A stretch of 64,000 nt of DNA, from assembly GCA_017467625.1 (NCBI GenBank), contig JAFUSN010000004.1, positions 62,001 to 126,000 on the forward strand. The letters run 5' to 3'. Origin of the DNA: RGIG1681 sp017467625 (lineage in GTDB: Bacteria > Bacillota > Clostridia > Christensenellales > UBA1242). This document shows positions 1-9,213 of this stretch, piece by piece (within the stretch, counting starts at the first letter, position 1; every line of letters begins with the position of its first letter). The notes below the pieces were generated by a model. That model saw only the letters and a list, made by a program, of their open reading frames with translations. It did not search any database and was not told where the DNA came from. The position numbers were made by a program, and so were the translations under genes.

Positions 1-213
1 ACCTGCTTTGCTTCCTTTTTTAAGGTATTTGTAGCAGTTGTCTGCTTGACCACGCCAAACAACAATGTTAATGAAATCAGCTTCTCTTTCGCCCTCACCG
101 GTTGTGAATCTTCTTTGAACAGCAAGTGTGAAACGGCAAAGTGAAATTCCATTGTTTGTTGTTACGAGTTCTGGATCTTTTGTTAAGTTTCCAACTAAAA
201 TAACTTTGTTCAT
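1..213 (-). CDS. ssb: Single-stranded DNA-binding protein (3' part cut by window edge)
   Basis: SSB coats single-stranded DNA during replication, repair and recombination. The first 71 codons are in the window. They begin MNKVILVGNLTKDPEL, the standard opening of the SSB OB-fold, and continue with residues matching the family (FTLAVQRRF, DFINIVVWR). The start at 213 is supported by a GGAG ribosome binding site about 7 bases upstream. It lies 19 bases downstream of rpsF, the classical rpsF-ssb-rpsR order, so rpsR would be expected just outside the window. The C-terminal acidic tip cannot be seen. Confidence 0.95.
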   Translation of the reverse strand, partial: MNKVILVGNLTKDPELVTTNNGISLCRFTLAVQRRFTTGEGEREADFINIVVWRGQADNCYKYLKKGSKAG

Positions 214-232
214 AACTTTTCTCCTATTTTGC

Positions 233-514
233 TTATTTAGCAACGATCATGTGTCTAACAATGTTTTTGTCAATGTTGAGTTTCGCGCTAACGAGTGCTG
301 GAACTTTGTCATCTGCTTCAAAGTTCATAAGCACATAGTAGCCTTCTTGTTTGTAGTTTACTGGGTAAGCATATTTTCTTACGCCCCATCTGTCTGGCTC
401 TTCGGTTTTTCCACCATTGTTTTCAACAAGAGCTTTAACTGAAAGAACTACTTTTTCTTTTTCCTCATCTGTTAAACCATTGTCAACGATGTATAAAAGT
501 TCATACTTTCTCAT
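233..514 (-). CDS. rpsF: 30S ribosomal protein S6
   Basis: Small-subunit ribosomal protein that pairs with S18 on the platform of the 30S subunit. The protein is 93 residues, normal for S6, and opens MRKYELLYIV with the usual DRWGVRKYAYPV and GYYVLMNFEA blocks. A longer frame reaches 538, but AAAAGGAGGA sits 6-7 bases upstream of the ATG at 514, so 514 is the start. It is first in an operon with ssb and has a strong promoter and a structured leader upstream. Confidence 0.96.
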   Translation of the reverse strand: MRKYELLYIVDNGLTDEEKEKVVLSVKALVENNGGKTEEPDRWGVRKYAYPVNYKQEGYYVLMNFEADDKVPALVSAKLNIDKNIVRHMIVAK

Positions 515-573
515 GTTTTTTCCTCCTTTTGGACTCATTCGGCTCCGGAAAAAGATTCCCAGAGCAAGGAACT
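515..573 (-). promoter_or_regulatory. rpsF mRNA leader, possible S6:S18 autoregulatory element
   Basis: The predicted leader starts with a small hairpin (GTTCC 572-568 pairing with GGAAT 559-555) followed by a TTTTTCCGGAGCCGAATG stretch and the ribosome binding site. Firmicute rpsF leaders are known to bind the S6:S18 complex through a CCG-containing bulge. Two CCG triplets are present here, but I could not prove the full consensus fold, so the call is tentative. Confidence 0.35.
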
Positions 574-579
574 ATGTGT

Positions 580-608
580 AGTATACCATGTGAGTTTTCT
601 TTTTGCAA
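580..608 (-). promoter_or_regulatory. Promoter of rpsF-ssb
   Basis: On the minus strand TTGCAA (603-608) and TATACT (580-585) are separated by exactly 17 bases. Transcription should start near 573, leaving a leader of about 58 bases before rpsF. Confidence 0.8.
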
Positions 609-668
609 GTATTTTTTTAAATTGAACATCATAAAAATAATAAAGTATATATTTGTTATAATTCTAGT

Positions 669-697
669 TTGACAAAAACTTAATGTTCGTTTACAAT
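669..697 (+). promoter_or_regulatory. Promoter of P-type ATPase gene
   Basis: TTGACA at 669-674 and TACAAT at 692-697 are separated by 17 bases, near-consensus. Transcription would start about 20 bases before the ATG at 726. Confidence 0.85.
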
Positions 698-725
698 TAT
701 TATTGTAGAAAAGTTTGGAGATATA

Positions 726-3428
726 ATGGCAAAAACAAAAACCAATGAAACAACTGAAGCAAAAGAAGTTTTGAATGTAGAATCAAAACAACCTTCAACT
801 AAAAAATCTAAAAAGTCACAGGCAGTTCAAAATAATGAGCAGTCTGTAGTTTTGAGCGCAGAAAATGATGAAGCTGAAGAATTTGCTGAAGCTCCCACAA
901 AAAAAATCCAAAGAAAAGAAAAGCGTGAACTTAAAAAAGCACAAAAAAATATAAAAAAGCAAATTGACGATTCCAGAGACAATGAAGAGCTTGGAATCCG
1001 TGATGTTTTAAAAATGCTTTTCCATAGAAAGAAAAAGGATAAACCTGTTGAATACACCACAAAGCGTGTTAAAAGAATTAAAGCAGACTATCGCACTGGT
1101 TTAAACAGTGAACAGGTTCAAGAAAGAATTTATAAAGGGCAAACAAACTTAAGCCCAAACACAAATGTTAAAACAATTAGAAGCATCATTTTTGAAAATG
1201 TTTTTACATTCTTTAACATCCTTTGCTTCTTAGTTGCTGGGGCACTTATTGTTGTTGACATTATTTATGATCAGCCTTGGAGCAATGTGTTCTTTATGCT
1301 GATTATCATTGTGAACATTTTAATTGGAATTATTCAGGAGCTTAGAGCCAAAAAAACAATTGAAAAACTTTCGCTTTTAACCGCTCCCGTTGTTAAAGTT
1401 GTTCGTGATGGGAATGCCCAAACAGTGAAACTTGAAGAAGTTGTTTTGGATGACATTGTTGTTCTTTCAACTGGAAAGCAAATTGTTGCTGACTGCATTG
1501 TTATTGAAGGAAATGTTGAAGTCAATGAAAGCATGCTAACTGGTGAAAGCCTTCCAATTAAAAAGAAAGTTGGCGATACAATCTTGGCAGGAAGCTTTGT
1601 TGTTTCAGGACACTGCCACGCAAGAGTTGAAAAAGTTGGTGCAAATAACTACATTCAACAACTTGCAAGCACTGCAAAAAAATACAAAAAACCAAAATCA
1701 GAACTTTTCAGCTCTTTAAAACTCATTATTAAAATTATTGGTATTTTAATTGTTCCAATTGGAATACTTATGTACATTACAGCATCAACACTCCCTGGAA
1801 GCACAATTGTTTCAGCAATCACCACCACCGCAGGTTCAATTATTGGAATGATTCCAGCAGGAATGTTCTTACTGTGCTCTGTTTCGCTTACAGTTTCAGT
1901 TATTAGACTTGCTCAAAAAAAAGCTTTGGTTCAAGACCTTTACTGCGTAGAAATGCTTGCAAGAGTTAATGTTCTTTGTTTGGATAAAACTGGAACAATT
2001 ACTGACGGAACAATGAAAGTTTTCAATTGCGTTCAAGTTGGAAGCACAAAACACACAATTAAAAGAATTATGGGTTCAATGTTATCAGCACTTGGTGATA
2101 ACAATCAAACCAGCCAAGCTCTTATAAATTACTTTGGTTACAACAAAGAACTCACTTCAATTACAACTATTCCATTTTCATCATCAAGAAAGCTCTCTGC
2201 AGTTTCGTTTGATGGCAATGGAACCTACATTATGGGTGCACCGGAATTTGTTATGCCAACAATGAAAGATGAAAAACTCAGCAACATGATTGAACAATAT
2301 GCAAAAGATGGATACAGAACTTTCCTTTTGGCACACTCAAATAAATATATTGAAAAAGATACTCTTCCAGATGACAGAGAAGCAATTGCACTTATTATTT
2401 TGGAAGACCACATTAGAGAAAATGCAGCACAAACTATTGCTTGGTTTAAAAACAATGGCGTAACTGTCAAAATTATTTCTGGCGACAACCCATTAACTGT
2501 TTCAGAAATTGCAAAAAGAGTTGGCGTTGAAGGAACCGATTCATTCATTAGTCTTGACGGTTTGAATGATAAACAAGTTATCGCTGCAGCAAATAAATAC
2601 ACCGTGTTTGGAAGGGTTACACCTGAACAAAAAGCACTTCTCATTAAAACAATTAAAAGTGATGGAAACACTGTTGCAATGACAGGTGACGGAGTTAACG
2701 ATATTTTGGCTCTTAAAGAAGCTGATTGTTCAATTGCAATGGCAAGCGGAAATGAAGCTGTTAGAAGTGTTAGCCATATGGTTTTATTAAATAGTGACTT
2801 TTCAAGCATGCCTGATACAGTGCTTGAAGGAAGAAAGGTTATTAACAATGTTCAAAAATCTTCATCACTCTTTTTCATGAAAACACTGTTTTCACTGTTC
2901 TTCTCAATTTTAGTTATCGTGGCTCATCAAGCCTACCCATTCACAACCAACAGAATGCTTTTATTTGAAGTGTTTGTTGTTGGAATTCCATCATTTATTT
3001 TGGCGTTTATGCCGAACGACAAGCCAATTAAGGGACGATTTATTTACAACCTGATTAAAAACGCACTTCCTGGAGCCCTTACGCTTGTTATTAACATTGC
3101 AGCAGTTTACATTTTCAATTTGTTTATGACTGGCTCAATGGTTGATGCAGGCGGCGTTGTTGTTACAATGTCAACAATTATTTTAACAATCACTGGTCTT
3201 GCAATGCTTTATAAACTTTGCAAACCATTTAACGGAATTACAATTACACTGTTTATTTCAATGTTTGTGCTTTGCTTTGTGGCTATGATTGTTTGGCCAG
3301 GATTATTTGGAATTATAAACATATTCAGTTTAAGTGTTACAAACATTTTGTTCCTTATCATCCTTTCACTTTTGGCTCCAACAATTATCAATATTTTATA
3401 TAAACTTATTGACACAATTCCATTATAA
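726..3428 (+). CDS. Cation-translocating P-type ATPase, Exp7-like
   Basis: Membrane ion pump of the P-type superfamily. Key motifs are present: TGES actuator loop (272-275), the phosphorylated Asp of DKTGT (D420) and GDGVND hinge (654-659), with paired membrane helices before the actuator, before DKTGT and six at the C terminus. The helix before DKTGT carries IPAGM rather than the PEGL of Ca pumps, which fits the uncharacterised Exp7-like group of Firmicutes, so the transported ion is unknown. The first about 115 residues are a Lys/Glu-rich hydrophilic extension with no signature. GGAG lies upstream of the ATG. The gene stands alone between its own promoter and terminator. Confidence 0.93.
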   Translation: MAKTKTNETTEAKEVLNVESKQPSTKKSKKSQAVQNNEQSVVLSAENDEAEEFAEAPTKKIQRKEKRELKKAQKNIKKQIDDSRDNEELGIRDVLKMLFHRKKKDKPVEYTTKRVKRIKADYRTGLNSEQVQERIYKGQTNLSPNTNVKTIRSIIFENVFTFFNILCFLVAGALIVVDIIYDQPWSNVFFMLIIIVNILIGIIQELRAKKTIEKLSLLTAPVVKVVRDGNAQTVKLEEVVLDDIVVLSTGKQIVADCIVIEGNVEVNESMLTGESLPIKKKVGDTILAGSFVVSGHCHARVEKVGANNYIQQLASTAKKYKKPKSELFSSLKLIIKIIGILIVPIGILMYITASTLPGSTIVSAITTTAGSIIGMIPAGMFLLCSVSLTVSVIRLAQKKALVQDLYCVEMLARVNVLCLDKTGTITDGTMKVFNCVQVGSTKHTIKRIMGSMLSALGDNNQTSQALINYFGYNKELTSITTIPFSSSRKLSAVSFDGNGTYIMGAPEFVMPTMKDEKLSNMIEQYAKDGYRTFLLAHSNKYIEKDTLPDDREAIALIILEDHIRENAAQTIAWFKNNGVTVKIISGDNPLTVSEIAKRVGVEGTDSFISLDGLNDKQVIAAANKYTVFGRVTPEQKALLIKTIKSDGNTVAMTGDGVNDILALKEADCSIAMASGNEAVRSVSHMVLLNSDFSSMPDTVLEGRKVINNVQKSSSLFFMKTLFSLFFSILVIVAHQAYPFTTNRMLLFEVFVVGIPSFILAFMPNDKPIKGRFIYNLIKNALPGALTLVINIAAVYIFNLFMTGSMVDAGGVVVTMSTIILTITGLAMLYKLCKPFNGITITLFISMFVLCFVAMIVWPGLFGIINIFSLSVTNILFLIILSLLAPTIINILYKLIDTIPL

Positions 3429-3429
3429 A

Positions 3430-3454
3430 AGTTCACCAATCGGTGAACTTTTTT
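3430..3454 (+). terminator. Intrinsic terminator after P-type ATPase
   Basis: An 8-bp perfect stem (AGTTCACC 3430-3437 / GGTGAACT 3442-3449) with a four-base loop is followed by a T run. It may also serve the convergent ger operon, whose last gene ends at 3453. Confidence 0.9.
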
Positions 3455-4682
3455 AATACTCTAATTTATCTATTTGGACGCTTACTGAAACGCGTCCTTT
3501 TTTCAAAAATTCTTCTGGCGTTTTAAAAAGTTTTGTTGTTTCATAGTAATTGAATTTGTATGCAATTTCGTAGGCTTTTAAAACATCAATTTCAAGTCCT
3601 TGCATTGTTAAAAACATTTTACTAATTTTTTCGCAAATCATATTTTTGAGTTCATTTTCAATTTCATTAAAATTTGAAACTGCAAAATTATTTGTTTCTT
3701 CGCCAATAATTTCATCAATTTCAGCTGCTTTAATTTTTATTTGGACATCAAAAACCGGGGTTCCGTTTTCAAATCTGACACTGGTTCTGCACTTTTTCCG
3801 TTTTATGCTGACTGTTACACTTAAAGGATTTCCCTGCTCGTCATTTAAATTTAAAACCACTTCACACTTTTGGGCTTTGTTGTTTATTAACATAAAACCC
3901 AAAAGATTTTCATCTCCCTCAAGTTTTCCAACAAACTTTCCATTTTTAAAACAAACAAGCGGAGTATCGGCCTTGAAATATTGTTTTTCATCTTTTTGTT
4001 TTTTTTCATCTTGTTTTTGTGAACCTCCACTCTCATCTTCACTTTTTGAATTTGGCAGGGCTTCTTTTAAAATTTCTTCATGCGAAACAAGCTGAAGCTC
4101 ACTCACAAGTGAACCACCGCCAAACTCTTTTGATGACCTCAAAAATTCAAGTGCCGTTGTCATTTTTCCTTCGCTTTCACTTTCACGATACATATACACT
4201 TTTTGAAGCCCAAGCCCAACCGATAAATCAATTTGTTTTGTTTTTTTCAACTCATCAACTGCATTGGAATCACAACACAAAACCATTGTTGATGATTTTA
4301 CAACTTTATTTCTAACAAAATAATCAAGGGTGCTTGCCATGTTTTCGTTTAACATTTCCTTTCCAAACACCACAAAGCTTGCATGCGAATATGCGGCAAT
4401 TTTGCCCGTTTGATACGATAGTTTTGACATGGCCGAAACCAGTGTTGACGCGCTTGCAGAAATTACATCAATTTCAGCATTTGAACCTGGCGCATCTTGA
4501 CCAGGGGCAATTCGTGCAACTTGAGCTGAAACAACATATTCGCCATCACCTTTGTCAATTCCAAGCCCCGTTACAATTACACGCATATTAAGTTTGGACT
4601 GACTAGAAACCCCAAGTGGAAACAAAAGCGCCAAACACAAAAATATGAAAAAAGCAACATTACGTTTAAGAAATTTTTTCAT
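3453..4682 (-). CDS. Ger(x)C-family spore germination protein, without lipobox
   Basis: C subunit of a GerA-type germinant receptor, expected on the outer face of the spore inner membrane. The 409-residue length, position as third gene after GerA and GerB homologues, and the VIVTGLGIDKGDGEYVV block (about residues 35-51) fit Ger(x)C. A hydrophobic signal segment covers about residues 9-25. Family members are lipoproteins with a Cys after the signal (often GCWD); here that position reads LGVSSQSKL and no such Cys exists, so the protein is probably secreted or anchored by an uncleaved signal. A Lys/Glu/Ser-rich linker (about 215-240) divides the domains. It overlaps the gerB-like gene by 4 bases. 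Confidence 0.85.
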   Translation of the reverse strand: MKKFLKRNVAFFIFLCLALLFPLGVSSQSKLNMRVIVTGLGIDKGDGEYVVSAQVARIAPGQDAPGSNAEIDVISASASTLVSAMSKLSYQTGKIAAYSHASFVVFGKEMLNENMASTLDYFVRNKVVKSSTMVLCCDSNAVDELKKTKQIDLSVGLGLQKVYMYRESESEGKMTTALEFLRSSKEFGGGSLVSELQLVSHEEILKEALPNSKSEDESGGSQKQDEKKQKDEKQYFKADTPLVCFKNGKFVGKLEGDENLLGFMLINNKAQKCEVVLNLNDEQGNPLSVTVSIKRKKCRTSVRFENGTPVFDVQIKIKAAEIDEIIGEETNNFAVSNFNEIENELKNMICEKISKMFLTMQGLEIDVLKAYEIAYKFNYYETTKLFKTPEEFLKKGRVSVSVQIDKLEY

Positions 4683-5758
4683 TTGGCCTCCATTTTTTTG
4701 ATTTGTTTGGATTTACCAACAAATGTGAACATTGTCATAAGTGCCAAAATTGCAAGTTTGGTTATTAAAGCGAATTGAGAACCAAAATTAAAAAAGAACA
4801 TCATTTTTGAGTGTGTGTCATTTAAAAAATATAAATCCAAAAAATAAACTGCTATTAAAATGACAAGCAGAACAATGTTTTTGTTTGCTTTTTGAAAGGC
4901 ATTGGTGAAACTGTTTACTGCCATGCACATACATAATCCCGTACATATAATTGAACCAATTTGTGTAAACAAAATTAAAAACCAATCAATTCGACCAATG
5001 TCCGCACCCAGCATTGACTGCTCGGAAATTTCACTAATTAAACTTGATTGAATTGCACTTTCGGATTTATAAATTCCAAAAAATATTATATAAAGCCCAA
5101 CAACAATTACCATTGAAAAGACGTAAGACAAAATTGTTTTAGAAAACTTTATTTTTTCAGCTCTTCTGCCTAAAAACAAAATTAAAAAGAAATCACCAAA
5201 CCATAGATTAAATTTTACAAATTGATTTGCCACATTTTTAAAGTTTATTGTTTCAATTGGAAGTACCACCGTGAAATCAGTTTCAGATACTCCAAGCGCA
5301 ATTAAAATTACAAATGATACACCAATCAAAAAAACATATAATTCAAAATTTTTTCCAATTGCAGAAACACCTCTGTTTGACAAGAAAAAAATTGCAATTA
5401 AAAACAAAATGCTGAAAATTGGCCAAGATAAATTGTCAAATAAAATATGTTCAAATAAATCTTGAACAGCCTCATAAAAAAGCAGTCCTTGAAAGATGAA
5501 AAGTAACATTAACCCTAAACTAACGGCCAATGAAACTCCTTTGAAAAACAAATTTCGCTGCTCGGGTGATGTTTTCTTTTCATTTTTTAAAATTAAAAAT
5601 GCAATTGAAATTCCCACAACCTCAATTAAGGTGTAAAACAAAATTAAAATATAGCCATCTTTCCCAAGATTTTCAGCAATGAGTGCTGGCAATTTTTGGA
5701 TTTTTAAGCAAAGAGAAAAAATGAAAATTGTGATATAAAATTGTCTAGATGAAATCAT
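4679..5758 (-). CDS. GerAB/GerKB-type spore germination permease
   Basis: B subunit of a germinant receptor, an APC-superfamily-like integral membrane protein that takes part in sensing germinants. The 359-residue protein shows about ten hydrophobic helices, opens with SSRQFYITIF (compare the ISxxQ opening of the family) and has the usual length. It overlaps its upstream GerA homologue and downstream Ger(x)C homologue by 4 bases each (ATGA), which indicates translational coupling of the three subunits. The germinant cannot be read from sequence. Confidence 0.9.
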   Translation of the reverse strand: MISSRQFYITIFIFSLCLKIQKLPALIAENLGKDGYILILFYTLIEVVGISIAFLILKNEKKTSPEQRNLFFKGVSLAVSLGLMLLFIFQGLLFYEAVQDLFEHILFDNLSWPIFSILFLIAIFFLSNRGVSAIGKNFELYVFLIGVSFVILIALGVSETDFTVVLPIETINFKNVANQFVKFNLWFGDFFLILFLGRRAEKIKFSKTILSYVFSMVIVVGLYIIFFGIYKSESAIQSSLISEISEQSMLGADIGRIDWFLILFTQIGSIICTGLCMCMAVNSFTNAFQKANKNIVLLVILIAVYFLDLYFLNDTHSKMMFFFNFGSQFALITKLAILALMTMFTFVGKSKQIKKMEAK

Positions 5759-7191
5759 TTGCTTCCCTGCCTTTTTTTATTCTTTCCTGCTAAAAATTGT
5801 GGCCTTAATTTCATATCTTGAATTGAATGCTTTATGAATGCATCTTTTTTGTCTGACTTTACATTTGGAACATATGGAGCCATGTAAGGGACTCCAAAAC
5901 TTGTTATCGAACAAAGATAAGTTGTCATTATTACAAATGACACAAAAATTCCATAAAGACCCGCAATTCCACCAATTGCTGTAAAAAATGCACGAAGTAT
6001 TCTGGCTTCTGCAATTTGGTCAGGAATTATGTAAAGTGCAACACTTGAAACTGCAACAACCACAATGCTTGGCGGTGAAATTATTCCAGCATCCACAGCT
6101 GTATTTCCAAGTGCAAGTGCTCCAATTATTGACAGTGCCATTCCAAGTGCACTCGGCATTCTTATGCTTGCTTCCATTATTGTTTCAAACATAAAAAGCA
6201 CGCACAAAATTTCAACAAGTGGCGGGACAGAAAGTCCCTCAATGCTGGATAGAAGTGCAATTAAAAAATTAATTGGCAAAAGCCTATAATTATAAGTTTG
6301 AAGCGCAACATACATTCCCGGAATTAAAAGTGCAAAAACAAGTCCAAAAATACGGATAAGTCGTGAAAATGTTGCAATTAACGGAATATTATAATAATCT
6401 TCCGCACTTTGAAGATCTTCAAAAATCACAAATGGTGCCGTGAGGGCCACGGGCGAACCGTCAACAAGAATTCCAATTCGCCCCTCTAAAATTTTTGCAC
6501 AAAAAATATCTGGTTTTTCCGTGTTACCAACTCGTCTAAAAAACTTAAATTTTTCACCTTCTAAAAATGACTCAATATAATATGAATCAATGATTGCATC
6601 AATGTTTATTTTTGAAATTTTTTGTTTGATTTTTTCAATAACATCTTCTTTTGCAATTCCATTTAAATAGACAATGGAAATTTTGGTTTTGGATTGTTTT
6701 CCAATTTCATACTCAACCACTTTTAAATTTGTGGTTTTAAGCCTTTTTCGAATTAGCCCAAGATTTGAATTTAAACTTTCAACAAAACCTTCTCTTGGAC
6801 CTTTGGTAACTCGCTGATTTGGTGGCTCTTCAATACCCCTTTGTTCAGCTCCAAACACAGGACAAAGCAGGGCATCTTCTTTATAAATAATTGCAACTTT
6901 TCCCGATAAAATTCCATTAACAACTTCATCTTTTTCACTTACACTTTCAATTGAAGATATTGCCAACACCTTCATTTTAATTTCATTTAAATCAATACCA
7001 TTATTTGCATTTTTAACATAGTTTTTTAGCGGAAGAAAAATGCCTGATGATAAAAGTTTTTTATCAATCAAGCACTCAATGTTGAAAATTGTTATTTTAT
7101 TTTTCCCAATTAAAATTTCAGTTTCACAAAGTCCTGAATTTTCACCAAACTCAAGCCTAACTAAATCACATAAATTTTTTTGAGTGCCCAT
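5755..7191 (-). CDS. GerA-family spore germination protein (A subunit)
   Basis: A subunit of a germinant receptor. The N-terminal half is soluble; the C-terminal half holds several membrane helices. Diagnostic blocks are EGRIGILVDGSP, FEDLQSAEDYY, the IPGMYVALQTYN segment and SPPSIVVVAVSS. At 478 residues it is of normal length. The region before the ATG has no clear Shine-Dalgarno sequence (ACTAATGTT), so the start is less certain. First gene of the ger operon; its presence argues that the organism forms, or descends from an organism that formed, endospores. Confidence 0.93.
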   Translation of the reverse strand: MGTQKNLCDLVRLEFGENSGLCETEILIGKNKITIFNIECLIDKKLLSSGIFLPLKNYVKNANNGIDLNEIKMKVLAISSIESVSEKDEVVNGILSGKVAIIYKEDALLCPVFGAEQRGIEEPPNQRVTKGPREGFVESLNSNLGLIRKRLKTTNLKVVEYEIGKQSKTKISIVYLNGIAKEDVIEKIKQKISKINIDAIIDSYYIESFLEGEKFKFFRRVGNTEKPDIFCAKILEGRIGILVDGSPVALTAPFVIFEDLQSAEDYYNIPLIATFSRLIRIFGLVFALLIPGMYVALQTYNYRLLPINFLIALLSSIEGLSVPPLVEILCVLFMFETIMEASIRMPSALGMALSIIGALALGNTAVDAGIISPPSIVVVAVSSVALYIIPDQIAEARILRAFFTAIGGIAGLYGIFVSFVIMTTYLCSITSFGVPYMAPYVPNVKSDKKDAFIKHSIQDMKLRPQFLAGKNKKRQGSK

Positions 7192-7234
7192 AACATTAGT
7201 ATTATATTTTAACTCAAAAATATTTACTTAAAGC

Positions 7235-7261
7235 AAAAAAAAGAGATGCCTAAACATCTCT
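7235..7261 (-). terminator. Intrinsic terminator of the ldh operon
   Basis: Stem AGAGATG 7242-7248 / CATCTCT 7255-7261 with a six-base loop is followed on the minus strand by eight T. The stem touches the ldh stop codon. Confidence 0.9.
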
Positions 7262-8174
7262 AAATTAAATCTAAATTTTCTTTAGTAACTTTTTCAAGAA
7301 ATGCAACGGATTTTGAAATTTCTTCATGTTCATCTTCCGTCATCTCTAAAAAGTAGGTTTTAATTGCACCATCACGACCAAGCACCGTTGGCATTGAAAA
7401 GTAACAATCATGCTCAGCATTATATGAAGAAATTGTCATCACTTCACGGCTGTCAGACAAAATTGCATTTGTTATTTTCATTAAACAAACACCAATTCCA
7501 TAGCAAGTGCTTCCCTTCTTTTCAATAATTTCGTATGCACTTTTTGCAACATCCTCACGAATTTGATTTCTTTCTGTCTCGCTCAATTCACTGCTGATTT
7601 TGTTTAAACCAATGGTTGCATTGCTCCATGGAATCATTTCACTGTCACCATGCTCACCAATAACATAAGCATGAACACTTTTTGCACTTACGCCAAATTT
7701 TTCACCAAGCAAATGCCTGAGCCTTGCACTGTCAAGTGTTGTTCCACTTCCAATAACACGGTTTGGTTTAAAACCTGAAAGTTTTCTTGTTACAGCGGTC
7801 ATAACATCAAGCGGATTTGTTGCAATTAAATAAATTCCATTGAAGTTAGTTTTATTTATTTCACCAACAATAGATTTAAAAACTTCAACATTCTTTTTTG
7901 CTAGGTCCTGTCTAGTTTCGCCAACTTCTTGACTGCGTCCTGCGCAAATGCACACAATTGTTGCATCACTGCAATCTGCATATGTTCCAGCCTTGATTTT
8001 AATGTTTGCATTGCTGTAAGCTGAAGCGTGCCTTAAGTCAAGCGCCTCGCCTTCAACTCTTTCTTTTCTCACATCAATTAAAACAAGTTCATCAACTGCA
8101 TTTGAAGTTGTAACAATGTTGTAAGCATAACTCATTCCAACATTTCCACAACCAATTAAAACAACTTTATTCAT
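7260..8174 (-). CDS. ldh: L-lactate dehydrogenase
   Basis: Reduces pyruvate to L-lactate with NADH, regenerating NAD in fermentation. The 304-residue protein has the GCGNVG nucleotide-binding loop at the N terminus, the substrate-loop AGRSQEVGETR with Gln at the position that distinguishes lactate from malate dehydrogenases (Arg there), TLDSARLR, and the catalytic His in GEHGDSE. It lies 11 bases downstream of a ketopantoate-reductase-like gene and ends a four-gene operon. ATG with a GGAG site upstream. Confidence 0.93.
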   Translation of the reverse strand: MNKVVLIGCGNVGMSYAYNIVTTSNAVDELVLIDVRKERVEGEALDLRHASAYSNANIKIKAGTYADCSDATIVCICAGRSQEVGETRQDLAKKNVEVFKSIVGEINKTNFNGIYLIATNPLDVMTAVTRKLSGFKPNRVIGSGTTLDSARLRHLLGEKFGVSAKSVHAYVIGEHGDSEMIPWSNATIGLNKISSELSETERNQIREDVAKSAYEIIEKKGSTCYGIGVCLMKITNAILSDSREVMTISSYNAEHDCYFSMPTVLGRDGAIKTYFLEMTEDEHEEISKSVAFLEKVTKENLDLI

Positions 8175-8185
8175 AATAATCTCCT

Positions 8186-9205
8186 CTAAAAAAGTTCTTT
8201 AAAAAGTTTAATATTTTCAAAACCCGGGGAAAGTTCTTTGGTTTCAAATTTTTTGATTATTTCAACAACCTTACTGTTAAATGGACATGGAACATTGAAC
8301 TTTTTTCCATATTCCAAAACAACGCCATTGATTGAATCAATTTCGCATGGAATTCCCTTCTCAACATCTTGAAGCATACTTGGTTTTATTTTAGCATGCT
8401 TTTTGATTGCAAGTGGAATAATCACAAAAGATAGCCACTTTTTAAACTTGGATTTGTAATCTAAAAGTTTAACAACATCTTTGCCTTGAATTTTTTCAAT
8501 TTTAATGTTCCCGGCATTTGCAATGTCTATACACTCTTTTATAACTCTTTGAATGACCTTGCGGCTTTCCTTGTTTTTTGCCGCCTCACCAAAAGTGCTT
8601 CCACAAACTGTCCCAACGCCCGAAAAGGCACTGTTTATTAAAAGTTTAACCCAGCGGGCTCCAATGAAATTTTCTTCAATTTCAACATTTCCCATTTTCC
8701 CTAAAATTCTAATTATTTCATCATAATGTGCGCCTTTGGTTCCACTTAAACTGCCAAAACTGAATGACAAACAATTATAGTCATTTTCACTGGTGAGTTC
8801 ACTAACTCCAGGTTTAATTCTGGTTGCACCCCAACCAACTGCAGCACCAAAAGTTCTGTTTTCGCCAACCACTTCACTTGCTGAAAGTTCGGGAATTCCG
8901 TTTTGCATTGTGCAAACAACACCATCTTTTTTGAGCCACTTTGAAACTTTTTCAACGGTTTTTTTGTGGTTTATTTGCTTTGTTAACATAAAAATTATAT
9001 CATATTTTTCACTAACTTCTTCATCTAAAACAGCATTAACTTTTTGAGAAAGATCCGCTTTTCCAGTAACTTTCACTCCATACTTTTTTATTGCGTCAAT
9101 ACTCTTTGGATTTCTATCAATTAAATCAAATTTTTCACCGGCTCTAGCTAGATATGCTGAAAGCACAATTCCAAGTGAGCCAGCGCCATAAATTGCAAAT
9201 TTCAT
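8186..9205 (-). CDS. 2-dehydropantoate 2-reductase family protein (PanE/ApbA)
   Basis: Probable NADPH-dependent reductase of the ketopantoate reductase family. An N-terminal Rossmann fold (YGAGSLG, residues about 6-12), a Lys/Gln element (TKQ), the MQNGIPE cofactor block and a helical C-terminal domain are visible; 339 residues is slightly long for PanE. No other pantothenate gene is nearby and the family contains many enzymes of unknown substrate, so PanE activity is not assured. It follows the membrane protein by 8 bases and precedes ldh by 11, in one operon. Confidence 0.8.
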   Translation of the reverse strand: MKFAIYGAGSLGIVLSAYLARAGEKFDLIDRNPKSIDAIKKYGVKVTGKADLSQKVNAVLDEEVSEKYDIIFMLTKQINHKKTVEKVSKWLKKDGVVCTMQNGIPELSASEVVGENRTFGAAVGWGATRIKPGVSELTSENDYNCLSFSFGSLSGTKGAHYDEIIRILGKMGNVEIEENFIGARWVKLLINSAFSGVGTVCGSTFGEAAKNKESRKVIQRVIKECIDIANAGNIKIEKIQGKDVVKLLDYKSKFKKWLSFVIIPLAIKKHAKIKPSMLQDVEKGIPCEIDSINGVVLEYGKKFNVPCPFNSKVVEIIKKFETKELSPGFENIKLFKELF

Positions 9206-9213
9206 AAATTCTC

